Of a stretch of 7,448 bases of DNA, positions 1 through 7,291 are shown piece after piece (positions within the stretch are counted from its first letter, which is position 1; each line of letters opens with the position of its first letter). Position numbers and translations under genes: made by a program. Origin of the DNA: JAXHTH01 sp034211115 (GTDB lineage: Bacteria; Planctomycetota; Phycisphaerae; Phycisphaerales; SM1A02); contig JAXHTH010000184.1 of assembly GCA_034211115.1 (NCBI GenBank), positions 1 to 7,448 of the forward strand, in the 5' to 3' direction. The notes under the pieces were generated by a model, which searched no databases, was not told the DNA's origin, and saw only the letters and a program-made list of their open reading frames with translations.

Positions 1-264
1 TCGGCCGAGCGGGACCCGTCCGCGCGGGGGCCATCGGACGACCGGCGGCCCGCACGCCGACGCGCCCGCCTCGCCGCGATGGCCGGCCATCTTGACCCGG
101 CCGGACGCGTCGTATATCAAAGGCACATCGGCGGACCCGGGCGGTGGGTCGATCCGTCTCGCCGAGTCAGCCGGTGGCCGAGCGCGGTCGGTGGCCTCCG
201 GCGCGGGCGGCGCCGCGTACCGTTTCTCTCACGAGCCGGCCCCACTTCGCGGAGTGCCAGAGTC
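1..264. other. Upstream region with no supported gene; promoter and leader
   Basis: No convincing protein can be assigned here. The ATPase frame stays open upstream to the window edge, but its translation before position 265 is rich in Arg, Gly and Pro and does not resemble an ABC protein. A second + frame is open from the left edge to a stop at 275-277, and a third ends at the TGA at 93-95. Either could be the tail of an upstream gene, but both read as low-complexity GC-driven sequence. The stretch from about 127 to 264 would be a leader of roughly 138 bases if the promoter at 92-120 is used. An 8-base direct repeat (CGGTGGCC at 172-179 and 189-196) lies in it and has no evident function. 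Confidence 0.5.
92..120 (+). promoter_or_regulatory. Candidate sigma-70-like promoter of the ABC transporter operon
   Basis: TTGACC at 92-97 matches the -35 consensus TTGACA at five of six positions. Downstream is an AT-rich patch in otherwise very GC-rich DNA. The -10 could be TATCAA at 115-120 (17-base spacer, four of six matches) or TATATC at 113-118 (15-base spacer, four of six). Transcription would begin near 125-128, well upstream of the ATPase start at 265. The -35 overlaps a TGA at 93-95 in another frame, as would be expected just after an upstream gene, but that gene is not demonstrable here. Confidence 0.45.
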
Positions 265-1239
265 ATGGCTGCCATGATCAAGATCACGGATTTGCGCAAG
301 CACTTCGGCCCGATCGTCGCGGTGGACGGCGTCACCTTCGCCGTCGAGAAGGGCGAGGTGCTGGGCTTCCTCGGCCCCAACGGCGCGGGTAAATCCACCA
401 CGATGAAGGTGATCACCGGCTTCCTCCCCCCCACCGGCGGGTCCGCCGTCGTCTGCGGACACGATGTCATCGCCCAGCCGATCCGGGCCAAGCAGGCCAT
501 CGGCTACCTGCCGGAAGGCGCGCCGGGGTATCCGGACATGACCCCGCACGCCTTTCTGCGCTTCGTGGCCCAGGTCCGGGGCCTGCGCGGCAAAGACCGC
601 CGGCGGCGCATCGACGAAGTCGCGGAAACCGTCCATCTCGAGGGCGTCATGCGCCAACCGATCGAGACGCTCAGCAAGGGGTATCGCCGGCGCGTCGGGC
701 TCGCCCAGGCGATCCTCCACGATCCCGAGGTGCTCATCCTCGACGAGCCCACCGACGGGCTCGATCCCAATCAGAAGCACGAGGTGCGCACGCTGATCCG
801 CGACATGGCCGACCGCAAGGCCATCGTGCTCTCCACCCACATCCTGGAAGAAGTCGAAGCCGTGTGCAGCCGGGCGGTGATCATCTCCCGGGGGCGGATC
901 GTCGCCGACGGCACACCCGCCGAGCTTCAGACCCGCTCGCGGTATCACAACGCGGTCGAGCTGGCGATCCGGGCGGACGCGGCGGAGCTCGATCGCCAGC
1001 TCAGCGGGCTCACGGGCGTCGCCTCCGTGGAAGCGATCGACGGCGGGGACGGCCTCACCCGACGCCGCGTCTTCCCGAAGAACGGCGGCCTCATCGTCGA
1101 GGACATCAGTCGGCTCGCGCAGGCGCACGGGTGGGAGATCGATGAACTGCACGTGGAGGCGGGACGGCTCGACGACGTCTTCCGGGCCGTCACCGAAGGC
1201 GACCTCGTCGAAGAAGCCGGAAAGGACACGCACGCATGA
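265..1239 (+). CDS. ABC transporter ATP-binding protein, GldA-like (ABC-2 type)
   Basis: This is the nucleotide-binding subunit of an ABC-2 type transporter, which hydrolyses ATP in the cytoplasm to drive the partner permease. It has 324 residues, normal for the GldA/CcmA type. Visible motifs, counting from this start, are: Walker A GPNGAGKST (37-45), Q-loop region IGYLPEG (79-85) with Glu84 where Gln is usual, signature LSKGY (136-140), Walker B VLILDEP (156-162) with catalytic Glu161, D-loop GLDP (165-168), and switch His192 in STH. Residues after about 225 form the C-terminal extension common in this subfamily. The frame is open back to 79 and beyond, but that extension is Arg/Pro-rich and would contain the promoter. 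The ATG at 265 has GGAG at 251-254 about 10 bases upstream; ATG 274 is an alternative start. Its stop overlaps the permease start by four bases, indicating translational coupling. The family call is firm; the transported substrate is unknown. Confidence 0.93.
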   Translation: MAAMIKITDLRKHFGPIVAVDGVTFAVEKGEVLGFLGPNGAGKSTTMKVITGFLPPTGGSAVVCGHDVIAQPIRAKQAIGYLPEGAPGYPDMTPHAFLRFVAQVRGLRGKDRRRRIDEVAETVHLEGVMRQPIETLSKGYRRRVGLAQAILHDPEVLILDEPTDGLDPNQKHEVRTLIRDMADRKAIVLSTHILEEVEAVCSRAVIISRGRIVADGTPAELQTRSRYHNAVELAIRADAAELDRQLSGLTGVASVEAIDGGDGLTRRRVFPKNGGLIVEDISRLAQAHGWEIDELHVEAGRLDDVFRAVTEGDLVEEAGKDTHA

Positions 1240-1970
1240 GCGCCATGACCGCCGTCCTGAAACGCGAGCTGGTGGGGTATTTCGTCACCCCCGTCGCGTA
1301 CGTCTTCATCGTCATCTTCCTCGTGTTGAACGGCGTGTTCACGTTCAATCTCGGGGGTCTCTACGAGCGCGGGCAGGCCGACCTCGTGCCCTTCTTCAGC
1401 TTCCATCCGTGGCTGTACCTGTTTCTCATCCCGGCCGTCTCCATGCGGCTGTGGGCGGAGGAGCGCCGCGCGGGGACGATCGAGCTGCTCATGACCCTTC
1501 CGCTTTCGCGCACCGCGGCGGTGGTGGGCAAGTATCTCGCGGCGTGGGCGTTCACCGCCATCGCCCTCGCCCTGACCTTTCCCGTCTGGATCACCGTCAA
1601 CGTGCTGGGCGAGCCGGACAACGGCGCCATCCTCGCCGGCTACATCGGCTCCCTGCTGCTGGCGGGCAGCTTTCTCGCCATCGGCGCCTGCCTGTCGGCG
1701 ACGACGAAGAGCCAGGTCATCGCGTTCGTGCTCACCGTCGTCGTCTGCTTCGCGTTCCTGCTCGCCGGGTTCGATCCCGTGCTCAGCTTCTTCCGCGGCT
1801 GGGCGCCGGACTTCATCGTCGAGGCGATCTCCGGCTTCAGCGTGATGACGCATTTCGATGCGATCTCCAACGGCGTCATCGATCTGCGGGACCTGGTCTT
1901 TTTCGCCTCGCTCATCGTGATCGCGCTGCTCGCCAACGCGCTCGTGATCGATCTTCGCAAGGCCGCCTGA
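1236..1970 (+). CDS. ABC-2 type transporter permease, GldF-like
   Basis: This 244-residue protein is the membrane-spanning partner of the preceding ATPase. About six hydrophobic segments are visible, near residues 17-37, 55-72, 100-123, 132-156, 160-178 and 218-238. The cytoplasmic loop after the second segment carries EERRAGTIELLMTLP (75-89). This Glu-Arg-Arg-x-Gly-Thr-x-Glu-Leu-Leu pattern is characteristic of GldF/NosY-type ABC-2 permeases and probably contacts the ATPase. The length fits the family, roughly 240 residues. The ATG overlaps the ATPase TGA (ATGA at 1236-1239), and the next gene begins 19 bases after this stop, so it is an internal operon gene. Only one permease is present, so a homodimeric membrane domain is likely. 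The direction of transport and the substrate cannot be told from the sequence. Confidence 0.9.
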   Translation: MSAMTAVLKRELVGYFVTPVAYVFIVIFLVLNGVFTFNLGGLYERGQADLVPFFSFHPWLYLFLIPAVSMRLWAEERRAGTIELLMTLPLSRTAAVVGKYLAAWAFTAIALALTFPVWITVNVLGEPDNGAILAGYIGSLLLAGSFLAIGACLSATTKSQVIAFVLTVVVCFAFLLAGFDPVLSFFRGWAPDFIVEAISGFSVMTHFDAISNGVIDLRDLVFFASLIVIALLANALVIDLRKAA

Positions 1971-1976
1971 GACGAG

Positions 1977-1981
1977 AGGAG
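1977..1981 (+). promoter_or_regulatory. Ribosome binding site that fixes the GldG-like start
   Basis: AGGAG at 1977-1981 is a strong Shine-Dalgarno sequence. It overlaps the first in-frame GTG (1981), so that codon cannot be the start. The second in-frame GTG, at 1990, lies 8 bases downstream at a suitable spacing. The protein would then begin MNRQTSAVLG, directly ahead of the membrane anchor. Confidence 0.75.
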
Positions 1982-1989
1982 TGACTTAC

Positions 1990-3936
1990 GTGAACCGACA
2001 GACCTCCGCCGTATTGGGCCTGCTGATCCTCGTCGTGCTGTTCTTCGCGGTGAACATCCTCGCCTCGACCGCCCTCCGCTCCCAGCGGCTGGATCTCACC
2101 GAGAACAAGCTCTTCACGCTCTCGCCCGGCTCGAAGCGGATCGCGCGTGAGCTCGACGAGCCGATCCGGCTGTACCTGTACTTCTCCGAATCGCTCGCCC
2201 CGGGTCGTCCGCGTCTTCAGCAGTACGGCCGGCGCGTGCGCGAGATGCTCGAGGAATACGAGCGCGCCGCGGCCGGGAAGATCATCCTCGAAGTGCGCGA
2301 TCCGGAGCCCTTTTCCGAGCTCGAGGACGAGGCGGTGCAGGCCGGGCTGACCCGCATTCCCGTCGGCGACGGAGACTCGTTCTACTTCGGCCTCGTCGGC
2401 GCCAACGCCGTCGGCGATCAGGAGGTCATTCCCTTCCTCGATCCCGGCGATGAGGCGTTCCTGGAGTACGAAGTCAGTCGCCTCATCTACACGCTCGCGC
2501 ATCCCGAGCGCAAGGTGGTCGGCGTGCTGAGCCGCCTGCCCGTCGACGGCTCGCCGCCCAACCAGATGACCCGGCAGCCGGGTGAGCAGCCCTGGCAGAT
2601 CATGCGCGAGATGCGAGAGCTGTTCGAGGTGCGCGTGATCGAGCCGGGCGCCGAAACGCTGCCCGACGACCTGGATGTTCTGCTCGTCATTCACCCGAAG
2701 AACCTTTCCGACGCGACGCGGTACGCCATCGACCAGTACGTCCTCGCCGGCGGGAACGCGGTCATCTTCGTCGACCCGCACTGCGAGGCCGACATCCCGC
2801 CCATGGCGCGGCAGAACCCGATGGCGGCGATGAATGCACCCAAGGACTCGAATCTGCCCGGGCTCTTCGAGGCGTGGGGCGTGACGCTTCGGCCCGATGT
2901 CGTCGCCGGCGACATGGCCAACGCGCAGCGCGTCGTCGTGCAGGCCGCTCAGCAGCGCGAACCCGTTTCTTATGTCGCCTGGCTCTCCCTCGGCGAGCAA
3001 ACCATCGACCCCGACGACCCGGTGACCGGCCGACTGACGCAACTGAACCTCGCCACCGCGGGCATCCTTCAGCCCGAGGAGGACGCCCCGACCACCTGCA
3101 CGCCCCTGCTCACCACCAGCGACGAGTCGATGGCGATCGAGACAAGCAGGATCAGCTTCTTTCCCGATCCGAAATCCCTCCTCACCGATTTCCAGGCCAC
3201 GGGCGAGGAGTACATCCTCGCCGCCCGGGTGAGCGGCGAAGTGCCGTCCGCCTTCCCCGATGGTCCTCCCTCCACCGAAGACGAAACGGACGCGGACGAA
3301 GACGCGCCGGACGACCAGGCCCCCGTCGGGAACGAATATCATCTCGCGCGGTCCGCCGGGCCCATCAATGTCGTCATCGTCGCGGATGTCGACATGCTCA
3401 CCGACCGGTTCTGGATCCAGGAACAGCGCTTCGGCAACCTCATGCTCGGCTACCGCAAGCTCTCCGACAACGGCGACTTCCTCGTCAACGCCCTGGACAA
3501 CATGACCGGTTCCGGAGATCTCATCAGCGTTCGCGCGCGGGGCCGCTACACCCGCCCGTTCACGCTCGTCGAGGAGATCCAGCGCGAGGCGGAACAGGAG
3601 TATCTTGCCGAAGAACAGGCCCTCCAGGAGAAGCTGCGCGAGACGGAGGCTCGGTTGAACGAACTTCAGCGGGCCCGGCCCGACCAGGGCGAGCTGATCC
3701 TGACACCCGAACAGAAGGCCGAGATCGAGAACTTCCGCGCCCAGCGGATCGAGACCCGCAAGCAGCTCCGCGCCGTCCGGCACAACCTTCGGCGCGACAT
3801 CGAGCGGCTCGGCACGACCCTGAAGGTTATTAACATCGGCGCCGTCCCCGCCGCGATCACCATCCTCGCCGTTGTGCTGGGTCTGCTGCGGGTGGCGCGG
3901 CGCAAGATCGACCGGCGGGCCGTGGCCCAGACGTGA
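1990..3936 (+). CDS. GldG-family ABC transporter auxiliary protein
   Basis: This 648-residue protein belongs to the GldG family (ABC transporter auxiliary domain), the usual partner of GldA/GldF-type transporters; its biochemical role is not settled. A single N-terminal membrane segment (about 7-26) is followed by RLDLTENKLFTLSPGSKRI (33-51), a hallmark of the family. A Rossmann-like central region follows, with DVLLVIHPKNLSDATRYAID (229-248) and NAVIFVDPH (256-264). Residues 429-442 are a strongly acidic linker. From about 525 to 606 there are two charged, coiled-coil-like helices separated by a short break near 563-573. A second membrane segment at about 614-634 precedes a basic tail. The large middle part therefore probably sits outside the cytoplasm between two anchors. 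The GTG at 1990 is preferred over the GTG at 1981 because of the ribosome binding site. Family assignment is firm, mechanism unknown. Confidence 0.88.
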   Translation: MNRQTSAVLGLLILVVLFFAVNILASTALRSQRLDLTENKLFTLSPGSKRIARELDEPIRLYLYFSESLAPGRPRLQQYGRRVREMLEEYERAAAGKIILEVRDPEPFSELEDEAVQAGLTRIPVGDGDSFYFGLVGANAVGDQEVIPFLDPGDEAFLEYEVSRLIYTLAHPERKVVGVLSRLPVDGSPPNQMTRQPGEQPWQIMREMRELFEVRVIEPGAETLPDDLDVLLVIHPKNLSDATRYAIDQYVLAGGNAVIFVDPHCEADIPPMARQNPMAAMNAPKDSNLPGLFEAWGVTLRPDVVAGDMANAQRVVVQAAQQREPVSYVAWLSLGEQTIDPDDPVTGRLTQLNLATAGILQPEEDAPTTCTPLLTTSDESMAIETSRISFFPDPKSLLTDFQATGEEYILAARVSGEVPSAFPDGPPSTEDETDADEDAPDDQAPVGNEYHLARSAGPINVVIVADVDMLTDRFWIQEQRFGNLMLGYRKLSDNGDFLVNALDNMTGSGDLISVRARGRYTRPFTLVEEIQREAEQEYLAEEQALQEKLRETEARLNELQRARPDQGELILTPEQKAEIENFRAQRIETRKQLRAVRHNLRRDIERLGTTLKVINIGAVPAAITILAVVLGLLRVARRKIDRRAVAQT

Positions 3937-3974
3937 TCCCCGGGGCCGTTCCGCGTTCTGATCTATGGTCTACT

Positions 3975-3979
3975 GAGGA
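3975..3979 (+). promoter_or_regulatory. Ribosome binding site that fixes the DUF4340 start
   Basis: GAGGA at 3975-3979 stands 7 bases before the ATG at 3987. An upstream in-frame GTG at 3933 overlaps the previous stop (GTGA), but it would add 18 residues (starting MIPGAVPRSD) ahead of an otherwise typical signal anchor. The ATG at 3987 is therefore the better start. Confidence 0.7.
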
Positions 3980-3986
3980 CGCACCG

Positions 3987-5102
3987 ATGAATCGCACCTC
4001 GCTCGCCGTGCTCGCCCTGATCACCGCCCTCGTCGTGATCGCGGCGGTCGTCTCCTATTCGCGCCGGCAGTCGGAGCCTGCCTCTCCGGGGTCCGAACAT
4101 CTCTATCCCGCACTTGAGGATCACGTCAACGACGTCGCATCGATCACGATCCGCACCGGCGATGGGGAATTCATGATCAGCCGGCACGAAGGAGACTGGG
4201 GACTGCAAACGAAGGGCGGGTATCCCGTGAGCTTCGAGAAGGTCAAGCAGACCATTCTCGGCCTGGCCGATCTCAGGATCATCGAGCCGAAGACGAGCCG
4301 GCCGGAGTATTACGATCGGCTCGGCGTCAACGAGCCCGGCCCGGACGCGGAGGCCGTCCTGATCACCCTGAACGATGCGGCCGGAGACGCGCTCGCGTCG
4401 CTCGTCATCGGTGATCCCGCCGGCGCGTCCGGTCGCGTGCCCAGGCGCTTTGTGCGCAAGATCGATCAGGCCCGGGCCTGGCTCGTCCAGGGACAGCTCA
4501 CGGTGCACGAACGACCCCTGGACTGGGTCGAGCGGGAGATCCTCCGCCTGCCGCGCACCCGCGTGCAGAGCGTCACCATCACGCATCCCGACGGCGAGCG
4601 CATCCACCTGCAGCGCGACGATCAGAGCCGGCGCAACTTCGCCGTCGACGACGTGCCGGAGGGATACGAGCTGCAAAGCGACGCCATCGCCAATCCGATC
4701 GCGAATGCCCTCGGTTTTCTCCGTATGGAAGATGTCGCCCCGATTGATGAGATCGATTTCGCGCCCGGCGAAGTCGCCACGGTCGAGTTCCGCTGCTTCA
4801 ACGGTCTCCTCGTGACGCTCGAGCTGCTGCCGACGGACGAGGGCGCGTGGATCGAGCTCTGCGCCTCGGCCGACGGAGACGCCGTCCCGGCCGAGCCGGA
4901 GCCCGATGTCGAAACGCCGCCCGACACCGCCGCCACGCAGGCCGGTGAGATCAACGACCGTGTCACGGGATGGGCGTTTCGAATCAGTCAGAGCACGGTC
5001 AACATCCTCCTGAAACGAATGTCCGATCTCACCCGACCGGTCGAGCCCGAGCCGGACCAGCCCCAGGACAACGGCGGGACGGAAGAAGTCGACGCGGGCT
5101 GA
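3987..5102 (+). CDS. DUF4340 domain-containing membrane-anchored protein
   Basis: This 371-residue protein has one N-terminal hydrophobic segment (about 5-24) followed by a soluble domain that is probably extracytoplasmic. The body matches the DUF4340 type. Features are Trp71 in a GDWGL segment, PVSFEKVKQTILGLADLRII (80-99), the segment SRPEYYDRLGV (104-114), LVIGDPAG (139-146), and a Trp-Leu-Val plus Pro-Leu-Asp-Trp region (164-180). These are repeated strand-turn units of the kind seen in DUF4340 proteins. Two acidic Pro-rich stretches (about 297-321 and the C-terminal tail 351-371) look like flexible linkers. DUF4340 genes commonly follow GldG genes, and this one starts 50 bases after the GldG stop. 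The molecular function of the family is not known; an accessory or substrate-binding role in the transporter is inferred from context. There is no lipobox cysteine after the anchor. Confidence 0.82.
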   Translation: MNRTSLAVLALITALVVIAAVVSYSRRQSEPASPGSEHLYPALEDHVNDVASITIRTGDGEFMISRHEGDWGLQTKGGYPVSFEKVKQTILGLADLRIIEPKTSRPEYYDRLGVNEPGPDAEAVLITLNDAAGDALASLVIGDPAGASGRVPRRFVRKIDQARAWLVQGQLTVHERPLDWVEREILRLPRTRVQSVTITHPDGERIHLQRDDQSRRNFAVDDVPEGYELQSDAIANPIANALGFLRMEDVAPIDEIDFAPGEVATVEFRCFNGLLVTLELLPTDEGAWIELCASADGDAVPAEPEPDVETPPDTAATQAGEINDRVTGWAFRISQSTVNILLKRMSDLTRPVEPEPDQPQDNGGTEEVDAG

Positions 5103-5169
5103 CGACCGCGCAGCTCCGCCGCTGTCCGCCGGACGCTCAATCTCCGCCTTCCATCCGACAGGTCGATCG
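5103..5169. other. Intergenic spacer without clear terminator or promoter
   Basis: The 67 bases between the DUF4340 stop and the glycosidase start contain only a short stem (GTCC/GGAC at 5124-5134, 3-base loop) with no T-run, and no recognisable -35/-10 pair. An AGG at 5160-5162 gives a weak ribosome binding site for the ATG at 5170. Read-through from the transporter operon is therefore possible. Confidence 0.4.
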
Positions 5170-7203
5170 ATGGATGTCAAGGAACATTTCTACACCGACG
5201 ATCCGGCCGCAGGTCCGGCGGACGTTCGTACCAATCCACCAGGCATCGAGTATTACTTTCTCGGCAACGGCCACATCCAGGCGGCGGTGCAGGTGTGCCC
5301 GGACATCGCGACGACGCCGCTGGGGCTCCTGCTCATGCGACCCGGTCGCTTCGGCCCCAAGCGCGCCGCCCTGACCTTTGATCAGGAGACGGGCCTTCGG
5401 CAGACAATGATCCGGATCCACGCCGCCGACCGTCTCTATCAGCCCCGTCCCGGTCAGGTTGACGCGCGATGGACGGATCGCGACGGCGTGCCCGCCGTGC
5501 GCATCACCTGGCGCGACGGCGCCGTCTGCGCTGAAGAAACGCTCTATTGCCCGGACCGGGATACGCCGACGCTCGCGCGGGAGATCCGCGTCCGAGCCGA
5601 ACAGGCGGAACCCGACGAGCTGACATTCTCGACGGGGCCGTCGAACCGGCCGATCGAAACGACGATCCCAGGCCGGAACGTGAGCTCGAAGATCGTCTGC
5701 CTCACGTACCGGCTGCAGGACGATGAATCAATCCCTGCCGTGATCATTGAATGGTGCGAGCCCGTGCCTCCGAGTCGCGACGCCGTGATCCATGCGCAGA
5801 ACCTGGCGGCCTGTCGCACGTCGTCCATCCTGCTCGATCATCTCTACGCGGCCGCACGCAACCAGCTCCCCGCCGTGCTCGGCACCCGAGGCCAGATGGA
5901 CGGCAGCATCTGGCAATACAACCACGAGTGGATTCGCGATCAGGCCATGGTGGCCCGGTCGCTGGCCATGCTCGGCGAGACCGGTCTTGCCCGGGCGATG
6001 CTCGATCGGCTGCTCGCCGAGTTTGTCACCCAGGACGGTGCAACGGTTGATTCCGACGTCCTGCGCGATGAACGCGATGTCGAGCTCGACCAGAACGGCG
6101 AACTCCTCTTCGCGTTGAAGGCCTACGTCGACTGGACCGGTGACGAGACGATCCTCCATGAGCATTGGGATCGGATCGCGGCCGTGGCGGAGTTCCCGCT
6201 CCGCGATGCCTTCCGGCACGATCCATCCGGACTGCTCCACAACGAGCGCGAGTACTGGGAGCGTCACGCCCTGCACGGCATCGAGGACGGCATGGACGTG
6301 ATGAACCAGTTCTTTCACTCGATCGGCCTCTTCGATGCCGCGGCTCTCGCCCGCCTCGTCGGCCGTGACGATCAGGCGCAGCGATCGCGCGACGAGGCGG
6401 ACCGCCTCCGGCGGGCGATGCTGCACGACCAGCGCTACGGGCTCGTGCACGACGGTCGGCTCATCAAGCGACGCGCCCTGAACGGCGACGTGCAGGAGAC
6501 GATCACCGCCCCGCCCGGCGTTGATCTCCCTGATGAGGTTCCGCTGATGCAGGACGGCCCGCATCGGCTCAACCCGGACGCCTCGACGGCGCTGCCCGTC
6601 GCGATGGAGTTCATCGATCCCGCCGACCGGGTCGCTCGTCGCACACTCGACGAGCTCGAACAACTCTGGAATCAGGCGTGGAACGGCGGCGGGTACGGCC
6701 GCTACCACGTGACTTCGGAGGCCGACTCACCGGGGTCATGGCCGTTTCCCTCGCTCTTCATCGCCCGCGCATACTTCGAAACCGGCGATGACGAGAAGGT
6801 CTGGCGCATCCTTCACTGGCTCGCATCCGCTCCGGGCGGAAAGGCGGGAAGCTGGTTCGAGTTCTACGGCCCGCGGCCGATCCCCCCCTATCCGCAGATC
6901 GGCATCGTCCCCTGGACGTGGGCGGAACTCATCGGCCTCTTCATCCACCACCTGCTCGGCGTCCGTCCTTTCTTCGATGGCCTCGTCCTTCGTCCGCGCC
7001 TCCTGCGCGGCCTCGATCGCGCCGAGGCCACGCTCCCGCTGCGCGGTCATCGCCTGCATCTCGTGCTTCGCCGGGCCGGCGATGCCGAGTCACCCGGCTT
7101 TCATGTCGACGGCGTCGGACACGACTTTCGCCCCGAGGGTCTGAGACTTCTCCTTCCCTCCGCCGACGTGCACGTCGAGGCCGTTCTCCCGGCGGACTCC
7201 TGA
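5170..7203 (+). CDS. Six-hairpin (alpha/alpha)6-barrel glycoside hydrolase, family not assigned
   Basis: This 677-residue protein looks like a two-domain glycosidase. An N-terminal beta-rich domain (about 1-205, with LGNGHIQAAVQ at 31-41) is followed by an (alpha/alpha)6-barrel (about 215-600) and a small C-terminal beta region (about 600-677). Barrel signatures include WQYNHEWIRDQAMVARSLAM (248-267), in which Trp-Ile-Arg-Asp is typical of GH15-like and related clans; an acidic segment at 303-313 ending near Glu311; SPGSWPFPSLFIARAYFETG (520-539); and AGSWFEFYGPRP (559-570). PWTWAELIGLF (581-591) follows. Glu586, Glu564 and Asp257 are candidate catalytic or binding residues; I cannot say which. 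There is no signal peptide or membrane segment, so it should act in the cytoplasm on imported oligosaccharides. The following gene encodes a GH38 alpha-mannosidase, which hints at mannose-containing glycans. Alternatives are a GH15-, GH63- or debranching-like enzyme. The superfamily is fairly sure, the specificity is not. Confidence 0.78.
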   Translation: MDVKEHFYTDDPAAGPADVRTNPPGIEYYFLGNGHIQAAVQVCPDIATTPLGLLLMRPGRFGPKRAALTFDQETGLRQTMIRIHAADRLYQPRPGQVDARWTDRDGVPAVRITWRDGAVCAEETLYCPDRDTPTLAREIRVRAEQAEPDELTFSTGPSNRPIETTIPGRNVSSKIVCLTYRLQDDESIPAVIIEWCEPVPPSRDAVIHAQNLAACRTSSILLDHLYAAARNQLPAVLGTRGQMDGSIWQYNHEWIRDQAMVARSLAMLGETGLARAMLDRLLAEFVTQDGATVDSDVLRDERDVELDQNGELLFALKAYVDWTGDETILHEHWDRIAAVAEFPLRDAFRHDPSGLLHNEREYWERHALHGIEDGMDVMNQFFHSIGLFDAAALARLVGRDDQAQRSRDEADRLRRAMLHDQRYGLVHDGRLIKRRALNGDVQETITAPPGVDLPDEVPLMQDGPHRLNPDASTALPVAMEFIDPADRVARRTLDELEQLWNQAWNGGGYGRYHVTSEADSPGSWPFPSLFIARAYFETGDDEKVWRILHWLASAPGGKAGSWFEFYGPRPIPPYPQIGIVPWTWAELIGLFIHHLLGVRPFFDGLVLRPRLLRGLDRAEATLPLRGHRLHLVLRRAGDAESPGFHVDGVGHDFRPEGLRLLLPSADVHVEAVLPADS

Positions 7204-7258
7204 GCCGCCGTGCCCGGGTCGATTCGGTCGCTCCGCGCCGCACGACCGCCGCGATTCC

Positions 7259-7267
7259 TGATATGCT
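7259..7267 (+). promoter_or_regulatory. Weak candidate extended -10 element before the mannosidase gene
   Basis: TGATATGCT contains the extended -10 TGn and a hexamer TATGCT matching TATAAT at four of six positions, in an otherwise GC-rich spacer. No acceptable -35 hexamer lies 16-18 bases upstream. If it is used, transcription would begin near 7273-7275, at the foot of the hairpin at 7274-7290. Confidence 0.25.
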
Positions 7268-7273
7268 CCGGCC

Positions 7274-7290
7274 GCGGAAAGACCTTCCGC
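7274..7290 (+). promoter_or_regulatory. Perfect 6-bp hairpin covering the mannosidase ribosome binding site
   Basis: GCGGAA (7274-7279) and TTCCGC (7285-7290) are exact inverted complements around the 5-base loop AGACC. The left arm and loop contain GGAAAG (7276-7281), the only Shine-Dalgarno-like sequence for the ATG at 7292. Folding would hide it, either tuning translation or meaning the true start is the in-frame ATG at 7319. There is no T-run, so it is not a terminator. Confidence 0.35.
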
Positions 7291-7291
7291 C

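Noticed and set aside
172..196. Direct repeat CGGTGGCC (172-179 and 189-196) as an operator
   Set aside because: Eight bases of G/C-rich sequence repeated once is easily chance, and no symmetric or known operator pattern surrounds it.
229..1233. Minus-strand open frame (334 codons) opposite the ATPase
   Set aside because: The + strand carries every ABC ATPase motif in order; the antisense product shows no family features and is explained by codon bias.
1912..3783. Long minus-strand open frame (623 codons) opposite the GldG-like gene
   Set aside because: It mirrors a well-supported + strand gene in GC-rich DNA, where antisense frames often stay open. Its translation is rich in Gly, Arg, Asp and Leu with no recognisable domain.
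3938..3986. Possible internal promoter before the DUF4340 gene (TATGGT near 3964-3969) and the palindrome CCCCGGGG at 3938-3945
   Set aside because: No matching -35 element is present, and an 8-base GC palindrome is expected by chance at this composition. The short gap fits operon continuity.
5124..5134. Short stem GTCC-GCC-GGAC as a terminator
   Set aside because: Only four Watson-Crick pairs and no following T-run; too weak to call in GC-rich sequence.
5163..5170. Palindrome TCGATCGA overlapping the glycosidase start codon
   Set aside because: A single 8-base palindrome in sequence rich in GATC and CGAT words; no second copy or arrangement suggests a binding site.
3963..5180. Minus-strand open frame (405 codons) opposite the DUF4340 gene
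   Set aside because: Shadow of the + strand gene; composition is Arg/Asp/Gly-rich and it overlaps the coding region completely.
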